Made by a program: the position numbers and the translations under genes
Part shown: in pieces, positions 22,766-35,100 of the stretch
How the letters are laid out: the number at the start of each line of letters is the position of its first letter
Numbering within the stretch: the first letter of the stretch is position 1
Notes under the pieces: model-generated
Database searches by the model: none
The model's input: the letters and a program-made list of their open reading frames with translations, nothing else
Told to the model about the DNA's origin: nothing
From: Neckera pumila
Taxonomy: Eukaryota > Streptophyta > Bryopsida > Hypnales > Neckeraceae
Length of the DNA stretch: 64,000 bases
NCBI GenBank assembly: GCA_963969595.1
Contig: OZ018409.1
Location: 7,950,520 to 8,014,519 of the forward strand
Direction: 5' to 3'

Positions 22766-22824
22766 GTGTGGTATATTCCACACCATTTCATCCGTTGGAT
22801 GAGATGGTGTGGAATATACCACAC
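22766..22824. repeat. tight hairpin, 28-bp arms and 3-nt loop
   Basis: The left arm 22766-22793 begins GTGTGGTATATTCCACACC. The right arm is 22797-22824 and the loop is GTT. There is one mismatch in 28 positions. The first half of each arm is itself almost self-complementary (GTGTGGTATATTCCACAC), so alternative cruciform structures are possible. No coding context. Confidence 0.85.
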
Positions 22825-23907
22825 CATTTTGTCCGAAGGAAGGCAGCCCACTACTCTACTAATGAATTTTATGCATGTGTAAGGTTCCTATATCTAAAAT
22901 TACACAAATAAGATCTGAGGCATAACCAATAATTATGCTCTAGAATATAATAACAATTTTTGCCCTTTGGTGAAGGACTAAGGTAACTACACCGAAAATT
23001 GCGTAGTTCCTAAAAGCGCACAGAGGATATTCTTGCCTAAAATGTACTCCCACTATTCATATGACTCTATAATCACTTTTAGATATACCTATTCTCAACA
23101 CTTTGGAAATTCATAGTTTATTCACATGGTGTCCAAAAAATGCATTCTAAGAGAATTTAGAATCCCCTTTTGACTACCAACAAGACCCCACAAAATGAAT
23201 TCAATATAATAGTAAAAACCATGCTGAATCAAGCTGAATTGCTTAATTGTGCAATTTACGGTGCAATTACCTTATGAAACAACATGAAAATGATTCCGTC
23301 ACTTTTTTGGAAGCATTGAGGATTAGTTACAAATTTTCAAAGATGCAAGGTGTAGGAGGCTATAAGTGTCATCTAGGTGTTGCCAGAATCCCTTTGAAGA
23401 AATGCACTAGTAGTAACAAAATATATCCCATAGAGAAGAAGTTAAAACACCAAAAAGTGTAATCAAAATTGACCACTTGTAAGGTTGCGACATCCATAGT
23501 ATTATAAATAGACTTGCATATTATTCAAAATGACCTACAACTCCATCTTACACTTGTCTTATAATGTGCACCATTTTGGTTATCCTCCCTATTCAATTTT
23601 CTTCAAAAGTAGGTGTTTTCAGAAGTGATCAATTTAGGTGTGGTTACCTTATTTATATAGGATTCATAGTTTGTTTTTATAAGAGAACAACAATTCTGGA
23701 AACATTCCACATCCATTTCATTCAACTTAATTTGGGAAAAGTTAAAGAAACGTTTATAGGTGGTCAAAGCAAAAACAAATAGTGACAATAGCTTTGCAAT
23801 TGTGTATGGAGAAGATTGTTATTGTTGTCTATTTGAATGCTAATGCGGCTCTCTTAACTCTTACAAGGGTGCAGTGAGAATCCACAAGTGTCTTTTAAGA
23901 TTGAAGA

Positions 23908-24811
23908 TTACCCCCTAAAGTGCCGAAGGACAAATTGGATTCCGGGTAGGTTCTTGTGACCTTGATTTTTTATGAAATTTTTTAAAACTTTCTTGTAAAA
24001 TAGAAAAACTGATTAACTATGTGGGAATATAATTTTTATTTCAATTGGTGGCCGGGAGCAAAAGTTATACCACAAAAAGCCTGGAACTGAACTCAGCAGG
24101 CAATGCAAAAAAAACTGCAAAAAGTCAAAATAAATTTTGAAGATTTTTTTTTCCTAAAATATTACGGAGTATGTTTTTACCTACATGTGAAGTTTTGATT
24201 CATTCTATTTGGACTTATAATGAAAAAGTTATGGACAATCTTGTTTTAGAGTCTCATCTTTAAAAAATAACTTGTAGAATTCATTTCTAAATGCAATTTT
24301 TACAATTTTTCAAAAACAATTGTTTGACAAGGTTGTGTTTGCTTGATAAAACAATCTCACCATTGGGATTATTGTATTTAAATCCCATCTTAAAGCTATT
24401 AATGATTTAGTTTTTTTCTCAATCTTGGACCTATTTCTACTTAACAACTTTTTAAAGAATGAAAATCAAGTCTCTTTTTTTTTTTTAGTCTCTAGACTTT
24501 CAACTCAATTTTTCAACATAAAGTTTTTAAATTCAAAGTCTATAGTGCAAAAAATTCCACAAATGGCGGTCAAAGTCATCTGAAATTGCAAGCTCGTGTT
24601 CAAAAAAGCTTTCTTTTTCAACTTTGATTGCTAATATCTTCCAATCTATATGGTCAAACTTTATGAAATTTTTACCACGTGATTTCAGACAAGTGAAGTA
24701 CAAGATCCTATGTTTAGATTCTAAGAAATTTTTTTTCTTAAATAAACACAACAAAAATGGCAATTTTGAATGGTTTTTGATTGAAAAATGTCCTTGGGAC
24801 TTTAGGGTTAA
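23908..24811 (-). mobile_element. TTAA inverted-repeat element, reverse copy, about 904 bp
   Basis: The left end is TTACCCCCTAAAGTGCCGAA, with the flanking word altered from TTAA to TTAC. The right end is CCTTGGGACTTTAGGGTTAA at 24792-24811. In the complement it aligns over its length with the copies at 25573-26499 and 47304-48232. It holds the uninterrupted site AAGTTTTTAAATTCAAAG used to define the insertion at 25573. There is no ORF that could be a transposase. Confidence 0.8.
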
Positions 24812-24999
24812 TGAATGAACCTTTAGCCATATATACAAATTGCAAGGGTGATGCCATTGAATTCATTAGAATTGTTTGTTTTCAATTGAATACAAACCGT
24901 CTCAAACCTAATTTCACACGATGTTTAATAATTCAAACTTGAGCAATATTGGATATGGGACTAGAGATTGTGATTATATTAGGGTCTATTTTGGATTTA

Positions 25000-26768
25000 A
25001 CTACCTAATATGACTCCAACTACAACAACTTGAATTGATTTGTGAAGATAGAAAAATACATTAGCTTTTTTAAAATATAATTTTTATTTCAATCCATGCC
25101 TAGGAGCAAAAGTCATGGCATAAAAGGTCCTTTTTTTTGGTGTGGCAGGCAAAAATCTCTTCACACAAAAAAAATTTAAAAAAATTAAATTTTTTTTTAT
25201 CATAGATTGTAATTTTATCTATATGGGAAGCTTTGATTCATTCCATTTGGATTTGTTATGTAAAAGTTATGGACAATCTTATTTTTTGGGCAACATTTTC
25301 CTTTAAAGTATTTTCTTAAAAAAATAATTTACAGGATTCCTAAGTTCTAAATGCAATTTTCACAATTTAAAATAAAAAAAGGTTTGGCAAGGCTAAACTT
25401 GTTTGCTAAAACAATCTCACCATTGTTTTAATCCCATCTTAGAGCTATTAACGACTTAGTTTTTCTTTAAACCTAGAATCTACCTAACAATTTTTTAAAG
25501 AATGAAAATCAAGTGTGTTTCTTTTAAGAAAAAACTCTAGATTCTCAATTCAGTTCTTCAACACAAAAAAAATAATCCCTAAAGGCCCAAGGCCTTTTTT
25601 TTGCCAAAAAACACCCAAAACTGCCATTTTTTTAGCAAAGAGTGAAAAAAAAATTAAAAACACTTTTTTTGCACATCTAACCGTAGGATCTTACACCTAA
25701 CTAGTATGAGAATGTGTGGAAAAAATTTCAGAATTTTTGCCCACACAAATTGCAAGATATCTACGTTTAAAGTGAAAAAAACAAATTTTTCAACACATTG
25801 TGGGACTGGATTTTTTGAATTTGAACATTTTTAACTCAAAATTTTTACACTATAGAGTTTTGAGCTTTAAATTTTTACAGTGGAGAATTGAGTTGACAAT
25901 CTACCCCAAAAACAAATATTCAAAAAAACTTAATTTTCATTATTGAAAAAATTGTTAAATAGAAGTAGGTACAAGATAGAAGGAAAATCTAAAATATTCA
26001 TATATTTTAGATGGAAATAAAATGCACCAATCCCAATGGTCAGATTGTTGTAGCAAGTAAACTAAACCATGCAAAAAAAAAATCTTAAAAATTTTGAAAA
26101 ATTGCATTCACAAAATGAATCCTACAAGTTATTTTTTTCAAAAAGATGCTTTAACTGCCCAAAAAACAAGAATGTCCATAACTTTCTCATAACAAATCCA
26201 AATGAAATGAATCAAAGCTTTTAGATAGAAAAAAATGTAATCTATGAGAAAAAAAATACTTAAAAAAAGAAAAAAAGTGCAAATTTTTTTTTACTGCCTA
26301 CCGTCCCCTGTTTTGACTTTATTTGGTCATAACTTTTGTTCCCAGGCACCGATTGTGAAAAAAATTATATTCTCATAAAGCTAATCAGTTTTTCTACCTT
26401 CCAAAAAGTTTCAAAAAATCAGGAGAAAATTTCAGCCCATAGGTACCTACCCAAAAACGCATTTGTCCCCCTAAAGGACAACGGGCTTTTAGGGGTTAAA
26501 TTCAAAGTCTGTAGTACAATTTTTTTCACAAATGGTGGTCAAAGTCATCTAAAATTGCGAGCCAGTGTTCAAAAAAATAAAATCTTCCAACTTTGAATGC
26601 TGAAATCTTTTAATATATGCGGTCAAACTTTATCAAAATTTTACCACATGCTTTGAGATAATTTAAATATAAGATAGATCCAAATTTTTTTTCTTGGATG
26701 AATGCAAAAAAACAGGCAATTTTGAGTTGTTTTTGATAGAAAAATGGCTTTGGAACTGTAGGGATTAA
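25000..26768 (-). mobile_element. TTAA inverted-repeat element, reverse copy split by a nested forward copy
   Basis: Homology to the 23908-24811 copy runs from about 25000 to 25572 and resumes at 26500 with ATTCAAAGTCTGTAG. It ends at GGAACTGTAGGGATTAA (TTAA at 26765-26768). The outer left terminus is blurred and its coordinate is approximate. Removing the 927-bp insertion restores a unit of the usual length. Confidence 0.7.
25573..26499 (+). mobile_element. TTAA inverted-repeat element, nested forward copy, 927 bp
   Basis: The left end TAATCCCTAAAGGCCCAAGG follows an A-run, and the right end is ACGGGCTTTTAGGGGTTAA. The right flank continues ATTCAAAGTCTGTAG exactly as in the uninterrupted sibling at 24.5 kb, where AAGTTTTTAAATTCAAAG is intact. 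So the insertion is at a TTAA, and the left TTAA has probably mutated. The length matches the 47304 copy (929 bp) to within 2 bp. No transposase ORF. Confidence 0.85.
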
Positions 26769-28129
26769 AAGAACATTGTGAATAAAGAATACAATTGATT
26801 TAGTGTCAATTTTTTATATAGTAACCAGTAATTGGTAATCCCTAAATTTCCTTGGATCTTTAAAATTAGAAAATTCTCCCAAAATTGCCAAAAACATTAT
26901 TTTTAAAAGGCAGGTTGATATATCAAAATTTATTCATTTTTTGGATTTTGTAACCAAAGGTTTTAAAATTTAACTAGTATAAGGGTCTTGCTTAAGTAAA
27001 TTGTGATCTAGAAGTAATATATGTATGAGATATAATCAAGCAAAGAGTAACACATTGTTTATTTCAAGTTGCCCTTGCATTTGACAATGTGGCTTTGTCT
27101 AGCTTTTGAGCCCTATAACTCAAATTCTACTTTCCAAAAAGATTTAAAGACTTTAGATTTTTAGAATAGAGCCTCAAATTAGGAAGAAGTATAAGCGTCA
27201 ATTTTTTAGAGTAGAGCCTCAATTCAAAATAATATTGTGCTCAACCTGTTAAATTGAAGGTAAAAATACTGAAACAATATAACTATTTAACCAATTGTTG
27301 GATCTTTGTAAATATTAGATTTCCTAGAAGGTCATTTGATTTTCTAATATTAAGAAAAATATGAGAGCCCCCTGCTACTTCACTTTGGATGCCCCAAACA
27401 CCTAAAGACCATTTTGGATTTAAAGAAGCTTTAGGGATTAATCAAGTTTTTTCTATTTTTTAAAGCATTTCTTAGGTACTTTTGTTCTTTAATTCTTGGA
27501 TTTGTGATATTTGGTAAGACTACGGAAGCAAAATCATACTTTTGACCTTTTTGATTGAGTACAATCTTACCCCTCTTTACTAAGACAATGAAGCAAATTT
27601 TGCTTTTGTTTTCTTTCTTTGTTCACCTTTATCTAAGGTTCTATTTTTTCAATTAGTATTTAATTCATTCTCTTTTTTTCTGTATACTAATGTACCATAT
27701 TTTTCAAGCATGAAGATGAAATATTTTTTGTTGAAATTTTTTATATGTACTCCTAAATTATTTGTGCTTGCAATACAACAATAAAAACTCAATCAAATCC
27801 TTTTGATTGGATTGAATGAATTGGATTATACATAAATGAGAGTAGAAGAGGGAATTAAAGGATTGAATTTGGACCTGAGCTACAAACATTTGGATACAAG
27901 CTTAAAGAGGAGCCAATGATGTACCTTCTAGTCCACCATGCATGACAATACATTTACTGCTCCTCACAATCATTGATGAAATCAACAATTTGGAGTTCCT
28001 AATTTGCACCGATTGGAACAACACTAGTGCGTAGAACATGATGTCATTGATCCCCGTGAATTGTTGGAAGAATTACAAGAGCATGGTGATGATGAATTAG
28101 GGACAATTGTGATACTTAAATACATTTCC
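26769..28129. other. AT-rich intergenic repeat remnants, no gene
   Basis: A further terminal-looking motif CTTTAGGGATTAA occurs at 27429-27441, perhaps the end of an old element of the TTAA family. Nothing else is supported. Confidence 0.35.
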
Positions 28130-28480
28130 AAATAGGCTTTATTCCATTGTTGCAACTTTATTTTTATGGCAATAATGTCTTGGAATTCTTGGTCTACATC
28201 TTCAATGCCATGGATGCATTGTAGGACCTTTCCATTGTTGAGCTTACTTTCTTGCACCAAGGAATTGGGCATATTTGGTGTAATGATTCCTCCAATGGTA
28301 ATACAGGCCATGGAAATCCTAGCAATTGCAAGGAAAATCCTCCATCCATTGGACTTCTCAATGTCATAACTGTCCAAATTTGCAAATAGAATCCCAATTG
28401 TCACTATGAGTTGGAAGACAATGTTTAGAGCAACCCGCCTTTATGGAGGTGCTACTTCAAAAAGAAACTCATCAATGGAT
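28130..28480 (-). pseudogene. hexose/H+ symporter (STP/MST-like) fragment
   Basis: The minus strand reads a piece of a sugar-transporter (MFS) protein. It starts with FEVAPP followed by an in-frame TAA where the family has PPK, then ALNIVFQLIVTIGILFANL. It continues through NGWRIFLAIARI, ITPNMPNSLV and the helix-linker IHGIEDVDQEF. These match the segment around transmembrane helices 4-6 of monosaccharide transporters, including the PNSL and GT(D)DVDEEF landmarks. Conserved Pro/Gly residues are partly lost and both ends dissolve into unrelated AT-rich sequence, so this is a decayed fragment of about 110 codons from a protein normally of about 500 aa. It may have been carried in by a transposon. 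Confidence 0.75.
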
Positions 28481-28489
28481 GTTATACCA

Positions 28490-29879
28490 CTTGCAAGAGT
28501 AAAAACCACAATAATAAACATTTGTAAACAAAACCCACAAGACAACAATCAAACTTATAAAGACAAAAGGAAAAAGTTTGAAAACAAACTTAATCATCCA
28601 TGATAGTCACAACACCTACATGAGTATAAAAACACTAAAAAATACAATTGTAAAACTCTATAAGGCACTAGTAAATACTTTTCCCTGTCAAGAAGTAATC
28701 TATACACAAGAATTATAACAAATTCTTGTTCACTTGAAATGCTATCATATTCAAACATGAAATTACCTAAAGCTAAAAGAACACAAACCAAATCTAGAGA
28801 CAATTTTGTTTGGCCAAGGTAGTACTTGATCTCTACCAAAAGCATTAATGCTTTTTAGGCCATCTTGTTTAAAACCACAAAGTTGCAAGTTTCAACAATT
28901 AGCAATTTAATAAACTCTACAACAATATAACGTTATCTAGCTTCATGTTTCAATATTTTTATATGTTCAAATAATATATATTTATCAATTCTATTTTCAC
29001 CAATGCTTATTTATTTATACTTATAATAACAACAAATCATAATGTTTTGAAACTAACTATTGTTGTAAACACCACAAATGTACATTTCTTTAAAGTCTTG
29101 CAAGAGTAATAAGGAACACTATCAAATGCATGCTTTTATTTAAAGCTTTGGTAGTGGGAATAAAATAGTATAAGAGGATAATCCTCCCTATCTATTTTCA
29201 CATCTTTGGAATTAAAGAGTGGCTGTGCAATTGCTCAAAACTCACAACTTATACATCAACACATGCAGGGATTATAATTTTCTTTTTGAAATTGAACTAG
29301 CTGACTAAAAGTCTTTGTAAGTTAAAGGAATTTGAAATTGTTTCTTTAATCTTTTGAATAATTTTACTATTTGCTAAGTTTAAATACATTAAAGTTGGGC
29401 AAACAAAATGTACAATGTATTAGCTCTTTATACCCAACAAAAAAAATTGCCAATAAAACAATAGACATTCTTATAGGGAGATGAAATTGGAAATGCACTA
29501 TGTGTAAAGGTTATTTTGTACAAAGTCAAATAAGACAATTGCAACAAATCAAATTTTATCCAACTTTAGGAAAAATTACTTCAATTTTTTTTTGTCTCAT
29601 GAATATATGTACAACATGACCATAAAATTTTCACTTTTTCAGACAATCAAATTCTTGCTACTGTGATATATATGTGTTAGAGTCAATCAACTCAATACTG
29701 TTAGTCACCCAATTCCATCATCTACAAGATCTTCCCAGTTGCACTAGTCTCCCACCCAAATCCATTGAGTATGTAAGTCATATAGTATGAGCAAGTAATT
29801 GGGTGCTTTTGTGAAAGAAAGATACTAAATTTGCTCCTATTTTCTCCATGATTGAATCCCTCATGACTCAAGGGGGGTG
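28490..29879. other. AT-rich intergenic DNA, nothing recognised
   Basis: No long frame, RNA gene or clear terminal repeat is seen on either strand. Composition is strongly AT-rich throughout. Confidence 0.4.
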
Positions 29880-30617
29880 TTATTTCAAAATGGACCAAAA
29901 TTGCCAACAACTTGAGCAATTTTTTTGCTCATTTTTCCTTTGAGATTGGGTAGAATGTAACCATAGGATCTTGAACATAACATTGAAATTGAGCAACTCA
30001 AAAAATTTCATATTATTTGACTGTACGGTTTAGGAAATATTTAATTTTGAAGCTTTTTTTATGTCAATGGAAATATAGGGCAGTGCAATTTGAAGGAGCA
30101 TATCTTGAGAATATTTTGAATGATGCCTTTTTTGTGCCCAGTGAAAGATAAGAGTCAAAAAATGTACATAAAAAATTTCATAACGTTCTAAGAATTTTAC
30201 AATTCATGGTCAAGCTTGCAATGCACGGTGGTCACCAAAATTTGAGTAGTGTTTGCAAAAGAAAAAAGAGTGAGACACTTGTCTTCTCTTTGAATTCTTT
30301 GGAACTACCCTTTTTGAGGTGGATCTGACCTTTATGAGGTGGGCAAGAAACACATTGGTTGGCTGACTTTTTAGTCCATGTCCAACCCGAACACAAAAAA
30401 ACGAGCTGTAAACTTTATTACACCATTTAACTTTGAAAAATTCCACAAGGCGAAGCTTAATTTGGAATTTGTTGAAACCACTGCCATTAGTTTTGTATTG
30501 CAGTCTATTTTCTAGAAATAAATTTGATTTTTTCAAAAAACTCAAAATTTGAGAACGGGAAACTCAAAAAACAGAGGCAACGATCAGAAAATGGTCGCTT
30601 GGGTCATCAAGGGTTAA
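29880..30617. mobile_element. divergent relative of the TTAA element family
   Basis: The block TGTAACCATAGGATCTTGAA and AAAAAATTTCATATT near 29958-30020 parallels the family's TAACCGTAGGATCTT...AAATTTCAGA block. The unit ends in CATCAAGGGTTAA at 30605-30617. The left end is not clear. Boundaries and relationship are tentative. Confidence 0.4.
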
Positions 30618-30893
30618 GGTTGATTAAAATGTGGTTCAATAAATGTTAGTTTAGATGGGTAATATTGTGAATAAATACTTGTCATTAGTTTTGTATTGCA
30701 GTCTATTTTCTAGAAATAAATTTGATTTTTTCAAAAAATTGAAACTCTGAGAACGGGCAACTGAAAAAACAAGGGCAACGACTAGAAAATAGTCGCTTGG
30801 ATCATCAGGGATTAAGGTTGACTAAAATGTGGTTCAGTAAATGTAAATGTTAGTTTAGATGGGTAATATTGTGAATAAATATTTGTCAGAATC
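30485..30893. repeat. tandem duplication, about 200-bp unit, two copies
   Basis: CATTAGTTTTGTATTGCAGT starts at 30485 and again at 30683. The following sequence, including TTTCTAGAAATAAATTTG, GAAAATGGTCGCTTGGGTC and GATGGGTAATATTGTGAAT, is repeated with scattered substitutions. The second copy has a small insertion near its end. The junction includes the family-like word GGGTTAAGGTTG / GGATTAAGGTTG. Confidence 0.85.
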
Positions 30894-30899
30894 AACTTT

Positions 30900-32106
30900 A
30901 TTTTCAGCCAATAAAAGAGGTGCTAAAGTAGAGCCACCCATAACCGACCAAATAAGGAATTTCAACATGATCTGGAGTAGTGAAGGCAAAACAAATATTT
31001 TTATAGCTTGAACTATACTTTGGACCTATAGCCAACCTCTAGACTCTCCCAATTCCAATCACTCAATAACTTTTTTCCTAATCATTATTTTCTACTTTCT
31101 TTCTCACAACTTGGGACATATGTCATGTATTTATTAGTTTCAACCTTGAAAAGGAAAAAAGAAAAACATTCTAAGCTTGGTCAAAAATATGTACATCTAT
31201 AGGTTGGAATGGGTCACTGGTCAGGAATAGGTGGCTCTACTTTATTAAGAATGTTGAACTTGTGCTTTTATAACACTCATGAAACGGGATTAGGATGTTA
31301 GGTCACTGATTTTGAACTTTTTAAAGATGGTCATGACCCCCACCTAATAACAACTTCATATTTTTGGTTTGAAAGTTCAAATCAATTCAAGTTCTTATTA
31401 GATTAATATGATTCCATTTATATTTCAGTCAATTCAACTAATTCTTTCTTTGAAAAATACATGCAACAATCAACACATTGCACAAGATACCCGGATTAAT
31501 ATGATTGGGTCTTCTTCGAAAGAAAGCAATTCAGATCCGTTTCCAAGGCTCTCATGGCCAAAAATCCATAGAGGATAGGAATAAAATGCCTAAGCTATAA
31601 GGCATCCTTCACAAGGTATTTCTACGACAGTGAAAGAACATTCTGAGAAGTAAAGCTCTGAGCCTAGATGAATCAACATAATTAAGAATGTGAGCAGTAA
31701 TTTCCATTACCTTTTCTCCATAAATAAAAAAACATCAAGTTTCCATATTTCCTCAAAAGAGTCTCTTGCACCTTCAGACCTCAAAAACCCTTCACACTTC
31801 AAACAACGTCAAACTCTACCAAACACTATTCAGAAGGGAGGACTGATCCCAGAGCAAGTATATTGTGCCTCTTGTCAGTGGCAAATAATTTCAACAAGCA
31901 AGTCTTTCCACGTAAGAGAAACTCGTTCTTGCAGGTTCTGAAGGCTAACTGGGAAGGAGAATCGAAAAAGGGTACTTGGTTGCATGATGATTTGGTACAT
32001 CATATCAACAAAATGAACTAATCCCGAGCCTTCCAAAGCCACCCTGAATGGCTGAATAATGTCATCTACAACATGAAACGAAACCAAAATACATAGTACA
32101 AAAAAA
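30900..32106. other. intergenic and 3' flank of the AAA ATPase gene
   Basis: AT-rich to about 31450, then more balanced. The last few hundred bases are probably the 3' UTR of the ATPase gene, whose stop is at 32107-32109. No separate gene is supported. Confidence 0.4.
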
Positions 32107-35100
32107 TTACATAAAATAACTCAAAGTGGTCTTCTTGCGCGTGCCACCCTCTCCATACTGCTCATTCCACTGCTGAAGCTCCATCATGCTCCCTGCATCT
32201 GAAGCCACGCTGGACCGCACCTACAGAACATTCAGATCAACAGATCAACAACAACAGAACATTCAGATCAGAGACAGTCAGGACGCACAGTCCGGAGACT
32301 AAAATTGAACACCACAACAACGAGATCGCAAGTACCCAGTGAAAAGCAATACCGACACACGCAGATATAATTGGTAGGTACAATCTCAGAGATCCACCAT
32401 ACCTTCTCCATAGCCTGACGCATATCAGTGGTAGTCAAGGGACGGATATACGGCGTCACTCCCGCTTCGGCTTCAGGTGGATCCACACCCTTCGCTTTGG
32501 CCAACTCTTTATCCTATATAAAGTTCACATACACATGCACGAGAATGAAAAATCCACACACAGAGGAGACCAAAATAGTAAAAGGAAAGATTCAGCACAT
32601 CCGTGTTGGACAGACAACACACCAACCGCACCAGATATTGTGGATTCTCAACTGCCCTGAAAGTGAGAACTTCATGCAACACACAAAAAACGTGTGTCCA
32701 ACAGAAGATGTAAACTACTGTGAAGCTTTGCAGATTCCGAAATCCCAGCACTGCATTTGAAAATTATATAGTACTATAACCCCTCGTATCTATTCTGGTC
32801 CAAAGGGTGCGACCAGGTCGCCATTTGCAAACAAAACAACGGATGAAAGCCGACAGATGTAGCAGGCTGCAATAAAAATGGATTGGGGCGATGATAAAAC
32901 ACTGTACCTTCTTCTCCTTATCAAGCAATTCCCTTATGCGGCTATACGCAGCAGTTGTGCATAAACTCTGGCATGCCAGAAACAACATTCAGCACAGGAT
33001 GCAATAGAAGACGCAATAAACCCAAACAACCAGAAAACAGGCTATTTTCCTACAACGATTTGCTTGGAAACAATCCATACGGAATAAGAATCACAGTCCG
33101 TGACCCCATACTACATCTTGCAGGACATAAAAACTTCTCAAATACACCAAACGACTTGTGGAGTGATGTGTGTAGAGAACACCTTCAAGTCACTGCCTGA
33201 GTATCCATCCGTAGCAGCAGCCAACTCCTCCAATTGGAAATCGGGGGCTAAATCTTCCTCTGCCAAGATCACTTTCATAATTTTCGCACGGTTGTCCGCG
33301 TCCGGAAGATCGACCATCAACCTGCACGGGAGCAATAAATCATATCAGAACAGAATCTCGAATGTGCAGCATTCGAGAACAAATGATAAAGAGGCAAACA
33401 TCATACTGATAATCACATATTGGACGGAGCTAAACCTGACATCAAAAGATGACCTAAGAACATGCGGGTGGAATCAGTATTTTGCATTTCACAAGGAGAA
33501 TAGACAATCACAAGTGAAGGCTAAACGGAAAGCTCGTGACTGACCCTGGAACTAGACGAAGGACAAGCTCAACCTACGACGGTACATACTGCATCAGATC
33601 GATCCAGGTAATTCTGCTGCTGACATGTACGGACGTCACAACCTACCGTGCCGGCAATAAAACTCAACCCATCTCACTTGGGGAAGAAGCACTTGTCAAG
33701 AACCGATTTCACAGGAAATGAGCAACAGCTCAGTGCACAAAGAGAAACGAGTACCTGCGAGGAAACCTGCGGATTACAGCTTCATCGAGATCAAACGGGC
33801 GATTGGTCGCGGCCAAAACCAGCACGCGCTCCCTCTCTCTAGTGCGCAACCCATCCCAACTGCCCATGAACTCATTCTTCAACTTCCGCATGGCCGAGTG
33901 CTCAGTGTCTTTTCCACGTCGACCAAGCATACTGTCCACCTGCTCACAACAAGATATTCAATTCAAAGCTAGTCAACATGCGAAATTCCCAGAGCTGCAC
34001 AAAAACAACAAGTCCACGAATCTAGATTCCTAGATAGAAACATACATAAGATAAACTTCACCACCACACAGCAACTAACAATTGCACCCGCAGCTCCAGA
34101 ATGGAGGCGCCAGGAAAGCAACCCAAGCACATGCCGAGACTTCAGTGATTGCCAGAAGCATCGGGCTAGTTCCGCAACCCCAACCACCGTACCTCGTCGA
34201 TAAAGATCACACTCGGCGAAATCTTGCTAGCCAAGGTGAACACGGCTTTCACATACTTCTCAGCTTCTCCAAACCACTGCATACAAATGGAAGTCCTCGG
34301 TAAGACAAAAACAAAATTCAAAATCCTGCAAAGCACCTCCGATGTGAAAATAACCACATGCCAGGCAGAGACTCCGGCTAACATCCATCGAGAGCGAAGG
34401 AAAGCATCTATGTGATGTCTTTGCACAAATTTGCGACCACAACCATTCCGTGAGTCCGCTAATTTGGTGAAAGGATGAATAGCAACCTTGGAAGCAATCG
34501 TGGACATGGAAATGTTGATAAAGTTAGCCCCGGCTTCTGTTGCAACGGCCTTCGCTAACATAGTCTTGCCGGTGCCTGGTGGTCCAAACAGTAAGAGGCC
34601 CCTGCACGGCTGCGCAGAACATGGAGAAAACTCTGTCAAACAAATGCCCTTCCTCGCATGATCGTAACCAGGAAGACAACATCCATCTTCATCCAAAAGA
34701 GAATCGTGGCCAAAGTGAAATGTACCCAAGACTTCGACCACACCTCTGAACACGCAGGACTAGAACTTGAAGTGAAGAAGGAAACTCCTTCACTCTCTAG
34801 GATACGTTCCCAACTGCGCAAATGGTTCCATGATCAAGAGATTGGCTAAGGCCTTGTGCCCATGAAAGGGAGGAGGACGAGCTGAACTCAGAATGCTTAC
34901 CTTAGTCAGCTGCCCCTTCACAAATAGCTCCGGGCGCTGCAACGGAAGCATTACCAATTCACGCAAAGTCTCTTTGACATTGTCCAGGGCACCTATATGG
35001 TCGAAGGTGACCCCGAGCTCATCAGGAGGAATCACCTCCGGCAAGAGCATCTTCTCAAACTCATTGTCGGTGACAACATCCTGATCCACATAACAATGTC

